The notes beneath the pieces were generated by a model. The model was not told the origin of the DNA and did no database searches. It worked only from the letters and a program-made list of their open reading frames with translations. The translations under genes and the position numbers were made by a program. Positions 1-9,662 of a DNA stretch of 64,000 nt are shown one piece after another. Source of the DNA: Alistipes sp. (GTDB taxonomy: Bacteria > Bacteroidota > Bacteroidia > Bacteroidales > Rikenellaceae); contig JAFQHI010000026.1 in assembly GCA_017398045.1 (NCBI GenBank), positions 1-64,000 on the forward strand, read 5' to 3'. The stretch's first letter is position 1; each line of letters opens with the position of its first letter.

Positions 1-195
1 AGGAGAGAGGAGAGAGCGAAGAGGAAAGTTGAAAGTTGAAAGTTCCTTCTTTCATCTCCCTTAAGGTACTTTAAGCCCCCTTAAGGCACCTTAAGGAACT
101 TTAATCTCCTTAATCTCCTTAATCTCCTTAATCTCTTTCATCTCCTTAATCTCTATCTCATCTTTCCTCTCTCATCTCTCCTCTCTCCTCTTCAA
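1..195. repeat. Purine/pyrimidine-rich low-complexity region forming a long imperfect inverted repeat
   Basis: The gene-free first 296 bases hold a GA-rich arm (about 1-30), three GTTGAAA-type repeats (about 28-48), a block of CTTAAGG/CTTTAAG and CTTAATCTC repeats (60-160), and a CT-rich arm (160-195) that is nearly complementary to the first arm. The whole could fold into one long hairpin. The same vocabulary (CTTTAAG, CTTAAGG, GTTGAAAG) recurs in other intergenic regions of this window. No coding potential is visible. Confidence 0.6.
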
Positions 196-199
196 ACCG

Positions 200-227
200 A
201 GAGGGCATCCCGTAACGGAATGCCCTC
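200..227 (-). terminator. Hairpin downstream of the GH105 gene
   Basis: AGAGGGCAT and ATGCCCTCT form a strong stem about 70 bases past the stop of the GH105 gene at 297. No long T-run follows on the minus strand, so termination efficiency is uncertain. Confidence 0.45.
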
Positions 228-296
228 TACCAATCAACCAACCAATTATTAACCGATGACCTTCATGAGGCCCTACAAAAACATGAATGTCTCTTT

Positions 297-1430
297 TTAT
301 TCCAACTTATACACCTCGCTGCCGGCCAAGAGGAAACAGCCTACACCAAAATCCTCAAAATCGACCACCTTGTCGTAGGTCACCGGCTGGCTATCCTTCG
401 GCTCCTTGCCCGTGCCTTGCACATAGCCCAGGAATCCGTTGGGATGTACCGCCTCTTTCACCATGGCGTTCCATGCCTTCAGCAGCACGGGCAGATACTC
501 TTTGCGGTCCAAAATGCCGTTTCTTACGCCCCAAGCCATGCCATAGACAAAGAGCGACGTACCCGTAACCTCCTTGCCGCCAAAGTTCGACTCGTCGTGC
601 ATACTCACGTTCCAGTAGCCGTCCTTGCGCTGGCAATCTTTGATGGCCTTACTCATGGCTACGAAATCGGCTACGTAGTCGGCACGGTGCTGCTCGTTTG
701 CCGGAATCTCCTCCAGAACACGCACCAGCGCGGCATAGACCCAGCCGTTGCCACGGCTCCAGTAGCAGTTCTTGCCGTTCGGCTCCTTGTAGGGAGGGTC
801 GAAGTCGTGGTCGCGCCACCAAAGCCCCTCTTTTGGGTTATACATACCGTTCTCGCCGTGGTCGTTGCGCGTATAGGCGTACATCTCCCACATCTTGTCG
901 AAATATTTCTGCTCACCGGTCAGCTTGCCCAACTTGGCAAAGACGGGCATACCCATCTGAATGGCATCAATCCACCACCAATCGTTCACCTGGGGGGTAT
1001 TGACCAGCATATCGATATTGGCCTTCACCTTGCGGATGCGCTCGGGGTCGGGGCAGATGTTATAGAGGTCGATGTAGGTCTGACCGGCGCAGTAGTCGTC
1101 GGCGTTGCGCGTCGTGGTGCCGTTGCGATAACCCCACTCGTGGTAGTTGGCCCAATCGATGGCGTACTTGTAGTATTCATCGCGCGGATAGACCGAGTAG
1201 AGTGCCATCAACCCTTCGTAATAGACACCGCGTGTCCAGATGTTGCTCGGGCGGGTGACATTTTTCACAAACGAGGGGGTGCGGTAGTCGGCATACTTCT
1301 TCATGAAATAGCCATTGACTTTGACCATCGCCTGCAAGGTCTCCTTCTTGTCGGGCAACTCTTGAGCCTGCACGGCGCAACAAGCGAAGAGCAGAAGCGA
1401 GAGCGATAAAATCAGTTTTTTCGTCATCAT
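297..1430 (-). CDS. Unsaturated rhamnogalacturonyl hydrolase, GH88/GH105 family
   Basis: This 377-residue protein is predicted to remove the unsaturated uronic acid left at the non-reducing end of rhamnogalacturonan oligosaccharides after lyase cleavage. It starts with a hydrophobic signal sequence ending in VQAQE (residues 1-23), so it should act in the periplasm. The (alpha/alpha)6-barrel family signature appears as CYWSRGNGW near residue 225, followed by a helix with LVRVLEEIP; W/D-rich segments such as GLWWRDHDFD precede it. Length is normal for the family. It lies downstream of the HTCS gene with a 116-base gap and its own promoter-like sequence, so it may be a separate unit of the pectin locus. 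A second GH105 gene lies at 6327. GH88 versus GH105 cannot be settled by eye; GH105 is favoured by context. Confidence 0.85.
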   Translation of the reverse strand: MMTKKLILSLSLLLFACCAVQAQELPDKKETLQAMVKVNGYFMKKYADYRTPSFVKNVTRPSNIWTRGVYYEGLMALYSVYPRDEYYKYAIDWANYHEWGYRNGTTTRNADDYCAGQTYIDLYNICPDPERIRKVKANIDMLVNTPQVNDWWWIDAIQMGMPVFAKLGKLTGEQKYFDKMWEMYAYTRNDHGENGMYNPKEGLWWRDHDFDPPYKEPNGKNCYWSRGNGWVYAALVRVLEEIPANEQHRADYVADFVAMSKAIKDCQRKDGYWNVSMHDESNFGGKEVTGTSLFVYGMAWGVRNGILDRKEYLPVLLKAWNAMVKEAVHPNGFLGYVQGTGKEPKDSQPVTYDKVVDFEDFGVGCFLLAGSEVYKLE

Positions 1431-1457
1431 GGGATAGCTTGTTTTTTTGCTTTGTTA

Positions 1458-1488
1458 CAAAATTAAGTCTATGTACGCCTTTATACAA
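1458..1488 (-). promoter_or_regulatory. Bacteroidetes-type promoter for the GH105 gene
   Basis: On the minus strand a -7 box TAATTTTG (1458-1465) is preceded by TTG (1486-1488) at a spacing of 20. The context GTTACAAAATTA on the plus strand is shared exactly with the promoter in front of the PL22 gene (19502-19509), which suggests common control. Confidence 0.55.
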
Positions 1489-1546
1489 TGGAAAAGCGTA
1501 CATCTTCCTTGAATATCATGCAAATATGGCTGTTATTCACCCTGTT

Positions 1547-4500
1547 TTACTCCTCGCCTGTCGTTTCGGTTGCAGGCTCCGTGGTTGAGTCTGTAGCCTC
1601 TTCACCACCCCGCACATAGGCCGAGGGCGAGACACCGAATTGTCGCTTGAAGCATTTGCTGAAGTAGAAGGGGTCGTTGATGCCGACCTGGTAGGAGACT
1701 TCGGCCACCTTGTAGCGGTTCTGACTGAGCAGCTCGGCCGCCCGCTTCATGCGCACGATGCGGATATATTCGTTCGGGGCATAGCCCGTCACACCGCGCG
1801 TCTTGCGATAGAAAACCGTGCGTCCCAGCCCCATCATCGAGGCGAACTCGTCGATGGTGAATTCGGCATTGCCGATTTGCTGCTCCATGATGCGTTGCAG
1901 CTTGTCGGCAAACTCTTTGTCCTTCTCCGAAGTGCAGATGGCCGGTCGCATCATGCTCGGGTCGCGCGAGAACTTCTCGCGCAACTTCTCGCGTTGCTCG
2001 ATGAGCTTGAAGGCTCGCGTGAGGAGCAAATCGAGGCTGAAGGGTTTGGTGATATAGGCATCGGCTCCGCACTTCACGCCATCGAGGTGGCTCTCGGTCG
2101 TGCTTAAGGCCGTGAGCAGGATGATGGGGATGTGGCTCGTGTCGAAGTCGGTCTTCAGGCGGCGCGTCACCTCAAAGCCGGTCATGCCGGGCATCAATAC
2201 ATCGCAGATAATCAAATCGGCATCGTAGGTGTGGGCGCGTTCTAATCCGGAGGGACCATCCGCCTCGGCCACCACCTCGAAATATTGCCCAATCTCTTCG
2301 GTGAGGAATTTACGCACGTCGTTGTCGTCCTCGATAATCAGCACCCGTCGGCCGTTGAGCGGTGCCATCTGAAGCGTGGACAACTCCTCCGCCTGCTCGA
2401 CCATCTCCGCCTGCTCGGTCGGGGTGTACTCGGTGTTGTGGGTTTGCTCCTCCTCGAGCAGGGCGTTGTGTGCGATGAGGAAATCCTGCTCGTTATAGAC
2501 CGAGGGGTCGGTGGGCAGGCTGACCGTGAAGATGGAGCCGCCGCCTTCGTTCTCGCGGTAGGTGATGGTGCCTTTGTGGACCTGCACCAGCTCGTGGGTC
2601 AGGTGCAGACCAACGCCTACGCTGCTCCCCGAGAAGCTGCTCTGCATGAAGCGTTTGAAGAGTTCGTGCTGCTTCTCTTTCGGGATGCCGACGCCCGTAT
2701 CGCTGACCGTGATGATGAGCTGTCGGGCGGCCTCATCCACCTGCACCGAGAAGGTCACCTTGCCCCCTTTGGGTGTATATTTGAAGGCATTCGAGAGGAG
2801 GTTGTAGGTGATTTTGTCCAGATAACCCTTGTCGATGAACATCTTGTAGGAGGGCATCGAGGGGAGGTAGCTGAACGCCATGCTCTGCGACTCGGCCGCA
2901 TCGTTGAAACTGAGGAAAATTTCGTAGAGGAAGGCGATGACGTCGGTCTCTTCGAGTGCAAGGGCCAGCTTGTTGTTCTGCATCTTGCGGAATTCGAGCA
3001 GTTGGTTGATAAGGCGCAACATACGATGCGTGCTTTTGTCCATCACCTTCAACGAGTCGGCCATCTCTTTGGGGGCCTTGCCTCGACGCTGAATCTTCTC
3101 CAACGCACCCTGAATGAGGGTCAGCGGCGTGCGAAACTCGTGAGAAATGTTGGTGAAGAAGATGAGCTTATACTCCGTGAGCTGCTTCTCTACCTCGATA
3201 CGGTTGCGCAACGTGTTGAAATTCCGAATCAGGCGGAAGGTCACGTAGAGCATGACTCCGATGAGCAGGGTGTAGAGCAGGAAGGCCCAGGTCGTCTTCC
3301 AGAAGGGCGGGCGGATGACAATCTTCAGGGTCGCCTCCTCGTCGTTCCAGATGCCGACACGGTTGCAGGCCTTGACGCGCAGGAGGTAGCTCCCTGGGGG
3401 AAGGTTCTTGTAGGCGGCAAAGTTCAGCGACGAGGGGAGGCTCCACCCCTTGTCGTAGTTGTCCAGACGGTAGGTGTATTTCGTGCTGCTCGCCTCCGAA
3501 TAGTCGAAAATCGAGAAGTCGATGACGAACGAGTTCTGGAAATACTTCAGCGTCAGCTGGTTGGTGTAGATGAGAGCGCGGTCGAGCGGCGAATCCACGT
3601 CGTCGGGTCGAATCGAAATGCCGTTGATTTTCAGGTCGGTAAACGACACCTCGGGGGTCTCGGTGGCGTTGTTCACAACCTTGTCGGGCGAGATGACCAC
3701 CAGACCGTGGTTCGTACCGAAGAGCAGTTTGCCATCCTCGCTCATGCAGCTGCTGTTCTCGCTATAGACGTTGCCCAGGGTCGAGGAGGAGAAGAAGAAA
3801 TTCTCGAAGGTGCGCTTGTCGGGGTCGAAGCGCGAGATACCGTACTCGGTGGCAATCCACAGGTTCCCCTCGCGGTCCTCGATAATCGACTGCACCATGT
3901 CGTTCACGAGGCCGTCGCTGCTGTCGAAGTGTTCGAAGTTCAGCTCCTCGTAGTTGCCGTTCGGGTAGCACATACTGAATCCCTTACCCGTGGCACCGAC
4001 CCAGATGCGCCCCTTGCTGTCGGCGAAGATGCACTTAATCTCGTTGCTGCGCAGCTTGCCGTTGGTGGCGTTGAAGACGTTGTAGGCGGTCGGGTCGGCA
4101 ATCAGCGAGTCGGGCTGGAAGAGGTACACACCGGCACTTGTGCCGACCCACATACGACCTTCGTTGTCCTCCTCGATGACGCGAATCTGGCGTTCGCTGT
4201 TCGAACCGTTCAGGAAGTGCCGAAACGTGTAGCCCTCTCCGCTCTTGGTGGCGAGGTCCAAGCCCCCGCCAAAGGTGCCTATCCACATTCTGTTTTGGCC
4301 ATCGCGATGGAGCGTGAAGATGCTGTTGTGGCCGATTGTGGCGGAATCTTGCGAGGTGTGGGTGTAGCGTCGGCCATCGATGTAGAGGCCGTTGTTGCGG
4401 CTGCCGAGCCAGATGCTGCCATCAGCACCCTGTTCGGCCGCATAGATGTTGGCGTCGAAATAGCGACGGCTCTCAAGGCTCTTGAGCTGCGCATCGTAGC

Positions 4501-5872
4501 CATAAAGACCACCCCGACGGGTTCCCAGCCATATCTTGCCCTCCTCCATGCGGTTAATCATACGCACGGCATTCGAACGGTCGGTGAGGGTCTGCTCCTC
4601 GGGGAAGATGCGCTCGGCACCCTCGTTGAGAATCGTCAGGCGCGAGATACCCGTGTACTCCGAGCTGACCCAGATGCCCCCTGCGCTATCCTCCATGACG
4701 AATTGCAGGAAGTTGTCGGCGATGAGCTGGAAACGGTCGATGTCGGAGGTGAAATGTTGCAGTTCGTCGCTCTTGAGGTCGTAGGCAAACAGACCGTTGC
4801 CGTAGGTTGACATCCAAATAATATCGCGCGAGTCGTGTACGATGTGGTAGCGTTCCTCGTCGATGTAATTCACCTTCTCGGCGGGCATCAGGCGGAAACG
4901 CTTGATGCGCCCCGTTTCGGCATTGACATACCACACCAGGCCGGTGCGGTTATGGACCCAGTAGTTGCCGCGGTTGTCGGTCTGCACCTGCCCCTGCGCA
5001 ATCGGCAGGTCGTTGTAGCAGCTCAATTGGTGGGTGTCGAGGTTGAATTGGTAACTCCCCGTACCCGTGAAGATAACCCAATTGTTTTTCAGGTACATGG
5101 CCCCGTAGAGATTGATGCTCGTGCGTCCTTCGCCCAGCGAGCAGATGGTGCGTACCGCCTCGTCGGCACGCTTGATGGCAATCTTTCCGTCCCAGGAGAG
5201 GAAATAGAGTTCGTCGCCGTGTGCCAGGATGCGGGCGGCGTTGTGGTCGCGGATGACCGTCTGCGTCCGGTCGCCCTCGACGCACACGATGCCCTTGTCC
5301 GTGCCAATCCAGATGCGGTGCTGATTATCCTCAAAGACATACGCCACGCGGTCCGAGGGGAGGCTGCCCAGGCTCTTTTTGTAGATGACGGAGCTGAATT
5401 GTCCCTCTCGGTAGGTCACCTTGCGGCATCCGTTGCCTTTGTTGTAGAGCCACATATTGCCTGCGTGGTCGGTGGTGCGGTGGCTGTAATGCTGTTTATG
5501 CTCGCCGCAACCCGTGAAATCGACAAAGCAATCCCGCTTTAGGTCGTAGCAGCTGACCAGGTCGGCCGATGTGAAAATCCACAAGAAGCCGTTCTGGTCC
5601 TCCTCCAGTCCCCAAATGCGGTGGTCCGAGAGCGAGACTTTGTCACCTCCCTCGGGTTGATAGGTCACGAACGTATTGCCGTCGTAACGGCTCAATCCGC
5701 TCATCGTACCCATCCAGATAAACCCTTTGCTGTCTTGATAGATGTAGCGGATGGAGTTGTTGGCAATTCCGTCGTCGGTGGTCATATGCGTAGCCTGCAC
5801 CTCGACCGAGGCGAAGGCACGTAGGCTGAACAGTAAAAAGCACGCCCATAAAAGACTGATGCGCATCTTCAT
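1547..5872 (-). CDS. Hybrid two-component system (HTCS) sensor-regulator of the pectin locus
   Basis: At 1441 residues this has the full HTCS architecture: signal peptide (1-21), a periplasmic double beta-propeller of Reg_prop repeats (about 30-765, with repeated IWIGT / MWVGT / IWVGATGKG motifs), a Y_Y_Y domain (about 770-855), one membrane helix (about 858-880), HisKA with the phosphoacceptor in NISHEFRTPLTLI (about 905-915), HATPase_c with DTGVGIPKE, a response-regulator receiver domain (about 1172-1290, phospho-Asp in IICDVLMPG) and a C-terminal AraC-type HTH (about 1330-1425). Such proteins bind a specific oligosaccharide in the periplasm and activate their polysaccharide locus. It follows rhaM after a terminator hairpin and probably has its own promoter (TATCTTTA at 5898-5905). 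The neighbouring enzymes suggest a rhamnogalacturonan fragment as ligand; that is inference. Confidence 0.95.
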   Translation of the reverse strand: MKMRISLLWACFLLFSLRAFASVEVQATHMTTDDGIANNSIRYIYQDSKGFIWMGTMSGLSRYDGNTFVTYQPEGGDKVSLSDHRIWGLEEDQNGFLWIFTSADLVSCYDLKRDCFVDFTGCGEHKQHYSHRTTDHAGNMWLYNKGNGCRKVTYREGQFSSVIYKKSLGSLPSDRVAYVFEDNQHRIWIGTDKGIVCVEGDRTQTVIRDHNAARILAHGDELYFLSWDGKIAIKRADEAVRTICSLGEGRTSINLYGAMYLKNNWVIFTGTGSYQFNLDTHQLSCYNDLPIAQGQVQTDNRGNYWVHNRTGLVWYVNAETGRIKRFRLMPAEKVNYIDEERYHIVHDSRDIIWMSTYGNGLFAYDLKSDELQHFTSDIDRFQLIADNFLQFVMEDSAGGIWVSSEYTGISRLTILNEGAERIFPEEQTLTDRSNAVRMINRMEEGKIWLGTRRGGLYGYDAQLKSLESRRYFDANIYAAEQGADGSIWLGSRNNGLYIDGRRYTHTSQDSATIGHNSIFTLHRDGQNRMWIGTFGGGLDLATKSGEGYTFRHFLNGSNSERQIRVIEEDNEGRMWVGTSAGVYLFQPDSLIADPTAYNVFNATNGKLRSNEIKCIFADSKGRIWVGATGKGFSMCYPNGNYEELNFEHFDSSDGLVNDMVQSIIEDREGNLWIATEYGISRFDPDKRTFENFFFSSSTLGNVYSENSSCMSEDGKLLFGTNHGLVVISPDKVVNNATETPEVSFTDLKINGISIRPDDVDSPLDRALIYTNQLTLKYFQNSFVIDFSIFDYSEASSTKYTYRLDNYDKGWSLPSSLNFAAYKNLPPGSYLLRVKACNRVGIWNDEEATLKIVIRPPFWKTTWAFLLYTLLIGVMLYVTFRLIRNFNTLRNRIEVEKQLTEYKLIFFTNISHEFRTPLTLIQGALEKIQRRGKAPKEMADSLKVMDKSTHRMLRLINQLLEFRKMQNNKLALALEETDVIAFLYEIFLSFNDAAESQSMAFSYLPSMPSYKMFIDKGYLDKITYNLLSNAFKYTPKGGKVTFSVQVDEAARQLIITVSDTGVGIPKEKQHELFKRFMQSSFSGSSVGVGLHLTHELVQVHKGTITYRENEGGGSIFTVSLPTDPSVYNEQDFLIAHNALLEEEQTHNTEYTPTEQAEMVEQAEELSTLQMAPLNGRRVLIIEDDNDVRKFLTEEIGQYFEVVAEADGPSGLERAHTYDADLIICDVLMPGMTGFEVTRRLKTDFDTSHIPIILLTALSTTESHLDGVKCGADAYITKPFSLDLLLTRAFKLIEQREKLREKFSRDPSMMRPAICTSEKDKEFADKLQRIMEQQIGNAEFTIDEFASMMGLGRTVFYRKTRGVTGYAPNEYIRIVRMKRAAELLSQNRYKVAEVSYQVGINDPFYFSKCFKRQFGVSPSAYVRGGEEATDSTTEPATETTGEE

Positions 5873-5906
5873 GTAGTTGATGAGTTGGTTTTATCCGTAA
5901 AGATAC

Positions 5907-5945
5907 AAAAAAAAGTCTATCGGAACTATGTTCCAATAGACTTTT
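5907..5945 (-). terminator. Intrinsic terminator after rhaM
   Basis: On the minus strand a long stem (AAAAGTCTAT paired with ATAGACTTTT, with GGAAC/GTTCC inside) is followed by a T-run. It separates the eight-gene enzyme run from the HTCS gene. Confidence 0.75.
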
Positions 5946-5981
5946 CGTCCACAAAAAGGCCAACGCGGACCGATTCGCTGC

Positions 5982-6296
5982 CTAATCCATGTGGAAAACC
6001 TCGGGCAGGGGAATCGACACGGGCGAATTGTCGGCATTGACCTCCATGATGTCGGCCATGTAGTCCCACCACTTCTGCACGATGGGGTTCGTTCCCATAT
6101 CCTGCGACGAGGCCTCGCCTTTGGTCTTTTGGCAGGCGAAGAGGATGTTGGTATCCTTGTCCCAGTAAATCGAATAGTCATAGACGCCGTTGTCCGAAAG
6201 CATCTGCTTCAGCTCGGGCCAAATCTCGGCATGACGTCTCTCGTACTCCTTCTCGAAGCCCGGCTTCAAGAACATCTTAAAAGCTTCACGTTTCAT
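5982..6296 (-). CDS. rhaM: L-rhamnose mutarotase
   Basis: A 104-residue cytoplasmic protein matching the RhaM family, which interconverts alpha- and beta-L-rhamnopyranose. The family pattern is visible: MKREAFKMFLKPG at the start, YERRHAEIWPEL with the conserved His, YSIYWD in the middle, and QKWWDYMADIM near the C-terminus. Length is typical. It is the last gene of the enzyme run, 30 bases after the GH105 gene, and would feed rhamnose released from rhamnogalacturonan into catabolism. The rest of the rhamnose pathway (isomerase, kinase, aldolase) is not in this window. Confidence 0.93.
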   Translation of the reverse strand: MKREAFKMFLKPGFEKEYERRHAEIWPELKQMLSDNGVYDYSIYWDKDTNILFACQKTKGEASSQDMGTNPIVQKWWDYMADIMEVNADNSPVSIPLPEVFHMD

Positions 6297-6326
6297 GGTA
6301 TTGTTGTTTTAGGGTGATGGTTCTGC

Positions 6327-7739
6327 CTATCGGTTTTCGTACCCCTCGACGTGGAAGATGGGCGACGTGGTGGTCTGCTCTGTGCGGTAGAACTGCACGG
6401 CACTGTCGTTCATCTTGGGGTGCTGCTGCTTGAGCATCTTAATCATCTCGGCACCGGCCCATACGACGGGGCCATAGCCGTGGGCAGCATAGACATTCAC
6501 GGGACGGTAGTAGTAGAAGGCGGGGTCGAAGGCCATACCCGTACCTACGCAGGTGTTCTCAACCTGCCCCTTGTCGTTGATTTGGGTCGATACGGCGTGC
6601 CATCCGAGCTGTGCCACAGGACCATAGGCCATGGCGTCAATCCAACCCTTGTTGATGGCGTGGGCGAAGCAATAGACATAGATGGCCGTGGCCGAGGTCT
6701 CGAGGTACGAATCGTTGCGGTCGAGCAGCTGGTGCCAGAAACCCTCGCCACTTTGGCAGGCGGCCAGGCCGCGAACATGGTCGCGGAAGAGGGCGAGAAT
6801 CTTGTCGCGTCCGGGGTAGTTCTCGGGCAGCACGTCCAGCACCTCGCTCATCGTCAGCAAGGCCCAGCCGTTGGCGCGTCCCCAATGGAAAGCGGGGTGG
6901 TCCTCCATCTCCTCGACCCAGCCGTGGCGGAAGAGCTTCTTCTCGGGAACCCACATACGGTCGGCAAATTGGAAAATTTGGCGCACGGCCTCTTTCAGGC
7001 ACGCATCGCGCTTATCGCCACGCAGTTGTGCGTAGAAGGCGATGGGCGGAATACCCATAAACATATCGTCCAACCACAGCGTGTTGTATTGCGGGCGGGT
7101 GCGGGCAAAGGTGCCGTCGGCGAGGCGATACTCTTTGTTGAGGATGAAATCCATGTAGTTCTCGATGAGCGGTTGCAGCTCGAGCGAGGGGTTCTTCAGT
7201 TGCGCTTTGACCATCGCTGCGCAGACTGCACCTGCATCATCCAGGGCGTGCGGCGTAAGGATTTGGCGCATCTGGCCGTCAATCTTCTCGCCCTTGTCGA
7301 GCAGCGTACGGAAGTGGGGAGCTACGGTTGCGAGGAACTTAAAGCGGTCGGCCACATAGTTGTAGTAGGCCTCGTCGCCCGTCGCTTCGGCTGCCGTCAG
7401 CATGGCCGAGTAGGTCACGCCCCACTCGTAGCTGGCCAAACGGAAGGCTCCGCGCTCGAGCTGTGCGTTGGTCGAAATGGCGGCATAGTCGGTAATCTCC
7501 TCGCCCGTCGTCTTATCCACGACACGGGTCGGCGTGGTCGCCTCGAGGTAGCGCAACACGCGGTCCATATCGGCCTTAATCGCCTCGGTCGAAAGTTCGC
7601 CGTAGGGGACATTGTAGGCGGGTTGCAGGAGGTGAAGCGGGGTGTTCGAGTCGTTTTGCACCTCGCTCTTTTGCGCGTCGTCGGCTCCTGCGCAGGCAAC
7701 CAGCAGCAGGGTCGATAGGGCTAAAGTCTTTAGATTCAT
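6327..7739 (-). CDS. GH105-family unsaturated glucuronyl/galacturonyl hydrolase, lipoprotein
   Basis: A 470-residue (alpha/alpha)6-barrel protein. The N-terminus ends in a lipobox (LLLVAC, Cys16), so it should be lipid-anchored. The WGRANGW motif near residue 286 and the MFMGIPPIAFYAQL helix are typical of the YteR/GH105 group, which hydrates and releases 4,5-unsaturated uronic acids from lyase products. It has a C-terminal extension (FYYYRPVNVYAAHGYGP) usual for the longer Bacteroidetes members. It lies 21 bases after the PL11 lyase whose products it would process. It is clearly different in sequence and length from the other GH105 protein encoded at 297, so the two may act on different chain contexts. 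Confidence 0.88.
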   Translation of the reverse strand: MNLKTLALSTLLLVACAGADDAQKSEVQNDSNTPLHLLQPAYNVPYGELSTEAIKADMDRVLRYLEATTPTRVVDKTTGEEITDYAAISTNAQLERGAFRLASYEWGVTYSAMLTAAEATGDEAYYNYVADRFKFLATVAPHFRTLLDKGEKIDGQMRQILTPHALDDAGAVCAAMVKAQLKNPSLELQPLIENYMDFILNKEYRLADGTFARTRPQYNTLWLDDMFMGIPPIAFYAQLRGDKRDACLKEAVRQIFQFADRMWVPEKKLFRHGWVEEMEDHPAFHWGRANGWALLTMSEVLDVLPENYPGRDKILALFRDHVRGLAACQSGEGFWHQLLDRNDSYLETSATAIYVYCFAHAINKGWIDAMAYGPVAQLGWHAVSTQINDKGQVENTCVGTGMAFDPAFYYYRPVNVYAAHGYGPVVWAGAEMIKMLKQQHPKMNDSAVQFYRTEQTTTSPIFHVEGYENR

Positions 7740-7760
7740 AGTTGATGGGTTTTTTATTTG

Positions 7761-9662
7761 TTATTGAAATACATATCCTCTGAAAAGCCCCTCCGGCATA
7801 TCGGCACCGAAGTAGAATCCGGGTTGGGTGGGCTGGTTGTAGGCTACGTTTTGCGTCGCGATGCTGATGCGATAGACGGGGTCCTCGAGGAAGGAGTGGA
7901 AACGGTATCGGGTCGGGATACGCGAAACGTACAGACGAAGCGAACGGTTATCTTCGGAGCGCAGCAAGACCTCTTCGCGCCAGTCGCCAATCATATCGCC
8001 CTGCAGGCAGGGGTTGGATTTCGTGCCGTTGATGGAGGATGCCCCGTTGAAGACCATGAGCGGACGGCAGCAATCGGCCTCCCAATCATACTTCGTGATG
8101 CGATTCCCATCCAACAACTCGCGTAGCAGGTCGCCATCCCACCACACGGCCATATTGACCGAGAAGCTCTCAATCGAGGGGCGAACCACCTCGCCCCGGA
8201 TGTTACGCACACCGCCCGAGTCGAGCGACCACATCTCGACGCCTCGGTGGCGCGGGTCCACATCGGCTGCCATGCAGCGACCGACGTCCATCTTACTCTT
8301 CACCTGGAACAGCACTTCACCCGTAGCCGCATCGCGGAACGAAGAGCCGTCACGATGGTTCTCGTGGCAGTCCCACACCTGAAGCCCCTTCATCTCGGGG
8401 GCAAACTGCATGAGGTGCATGGCATCGCCATGGCCCATGCGGGTCGAGTAGAGTCCCGTGCCGTTGTGGTCAATGGCGCACGAACCGTAGATAATCTCGT
8501 CACATCCGTCGCCATCCACATCACCGACGCGGAGGTTGTGGTTGCCCTGTCCGGCATAGGCCTCGTTTCCGGCCGTGTTGCTGTCGAATATCCAACGCTG
8601 TTTCAGCTGCTTGCCATCCCAATCGAAGGCGGCCAGCACGGTGCGCGTGTAGTAGCCGCGGCACATCACAACGCTCGGATGCACGCCGTCGAGGTAGGCC
8701 ACACAAGCCAGGAAACGGTCGCTGCGGTTGGCGCGCGTATCGCCCCAATCGGCCAGATTGCCTCTTTCGGGGGCATAGTCAATCGTCTGCATGGCGGCAC
8801 CCGTCAGGCCGTTGAAGACCGTCAGATACTCGTTGCCACTGAGGATGCGTCCCTGGTTGCGCGGTGTGCGACCGGGGAACTCCTCGCTCACGAAGCCCTT
8901 TTCACGGTAGTCGGCCCGTTTTTTGCCGATGACTTTGCCTTTTCCGTCCACCGTGCTGTCCGAGGTCTTCATCACCACCTCGGCACGATTGTCGCCATCG
9001 AGGTCGAAGACCATAAACTGCGTATAGTGCGCTCCGGCACGCACGTTGTGACCCAAATCGATGCGCCAGAGGCGTTCACCGGTCAGGCGGTAGCAATCGA
9101 AAAGGACGTTGCCCGTATAGCCGTCGTGGGCGTTGTCGTGGGCGTTGGAGGGGTTCCATTTCAGGATAATCTCAAACTCGCCATCGCCATCCACATCGCC
9201 CATCGAGGCGTCGTTCGGGCTGTAGGAGTAGCTGTCGCCGGCGGGCGTTACGCCATCTTCGGGCTTGTCGAGCGGAATATCGATGTAGCCAATCGGTGCA
9301 TTGGCCGGCAAGGTGTATTGGCCGGCGAGTTGCTCCTGCTCTACGCCATTCACGACAGCTTTGACCGTATAACGGGTCTCGCCTTGATTGTCGTAGTTGT
9401 CGCGGTAGAAGGTGCCGGTTGTGGCGGGAACGGAGGCGATTTTCTCCCCGTTGCGATAGATGTTAAAGGTGGTCGAGAGGGGGTCCGACGAGAGATAACG
9501 CCACGAGAGGGCGACCTCGGACGGATTTTCGCGGATGGCCACGACGCCACGTCCCAACTGCTCCTTTTTCAGTACCGAGTAATCGTAATTGGGCTGTGCT
9601 ACGACAGTGGCTAATGAGCAAATCGCAGCCACTACACTCCACAAAGATTGAAGGCTTTTCAT
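7761..9662 (-). CDS. Rhamnogalacturonan lyase, PL11 family
   Basis: A 633-residue secreted protein (signal peptide 1-22, ending VVAQP) resembling the YesW/YesX rhamnogalacturonan lyases, which cut the Rha-GalA backbone of RG-I by beta-elimination. The N-terminal fibronectin-like module (about 30-130, LGRGVVAIRENPSEVALSW) and the eight-bladed propeller with repeated calcium-binding DxDGDxxxE loops (for example GDVDGDGEFEI near residue 155 and GDVDGDGCDEI later) match the family, as does its length. The start overlaps the stop of the upstream GH28 gene by 4 bases, showing translational coupling. Its products carry the unsaturated galacturonyl end handled by the GH105 enzymes. Confidence 0.93.
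   Translation of the reverse strand: MKSLQSLWSVVAAICSLATVVAQPNYDYSVLKKEQLGRGVVAIRENPSEVALSWRYLSSDPLSTTFNIYRNGEKIASVPATTGTFYRDNYDNQGETRYTVKAVVNGVEQEQLAGQYTLPANAPIGYIDIPLDKPEDGVTPAGDSYSYSPNDASMGDVDGDGEFEIILKWNPSNAHDNAHDGYTGNVLFDCYRLTGERLWRIDLGHNVRAGAHYTQFMVFDLDGDNRAEVVMKTSDSTVDGKGKVIGKKRADYREKGFVSEEFPGRTPRNQGRILSGNEYLTVFNGLTGAAMQTIDYAPERGNLADWGDTRANRSDRFLACVAYLDGVHPSVVMCRGYYTRTVLAAFDWDGKQLKQRWIFDSNTAGNEAYAGQGNHNLRVGDVDGDGCDEIIYGSCAIDHNGTGLYSTRMGHGDAMHLMQFAPEMKGLQVWDCHENHRDGSSFRDAATGEVLFQVKSKMDVGRCMAADVDPRHRGVEMWSLDSGGVRNIRGEVVRPSIESFSVNMAVWWDGDLLRELLDGNRITKYDWEADCCRPLMVFNGASSINGTKSNPCLQGDMIGDWREEVLLRSEDNRSLRLYVSRIPTRYRFHSFLEDPVYRISIATQNVAYNQPTQPGFYFGADMPEGLFRGYVFQ

Noticed and set aside
2285..4810. 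Long open frame (over 800 codons) opposite the HTCS gene
   Set aside because: It is antisense to a clearly conserved gene and arises from its GC-rich third positions; the translation is Val/Leu/Arg/His-rich with no domain.
6351..9614. Long plus-strand open frames opposite the GH105 and PL11 genes
   Set aside because: Shadow frames of conserved minus-strand enzymes; no start signals or motifs.
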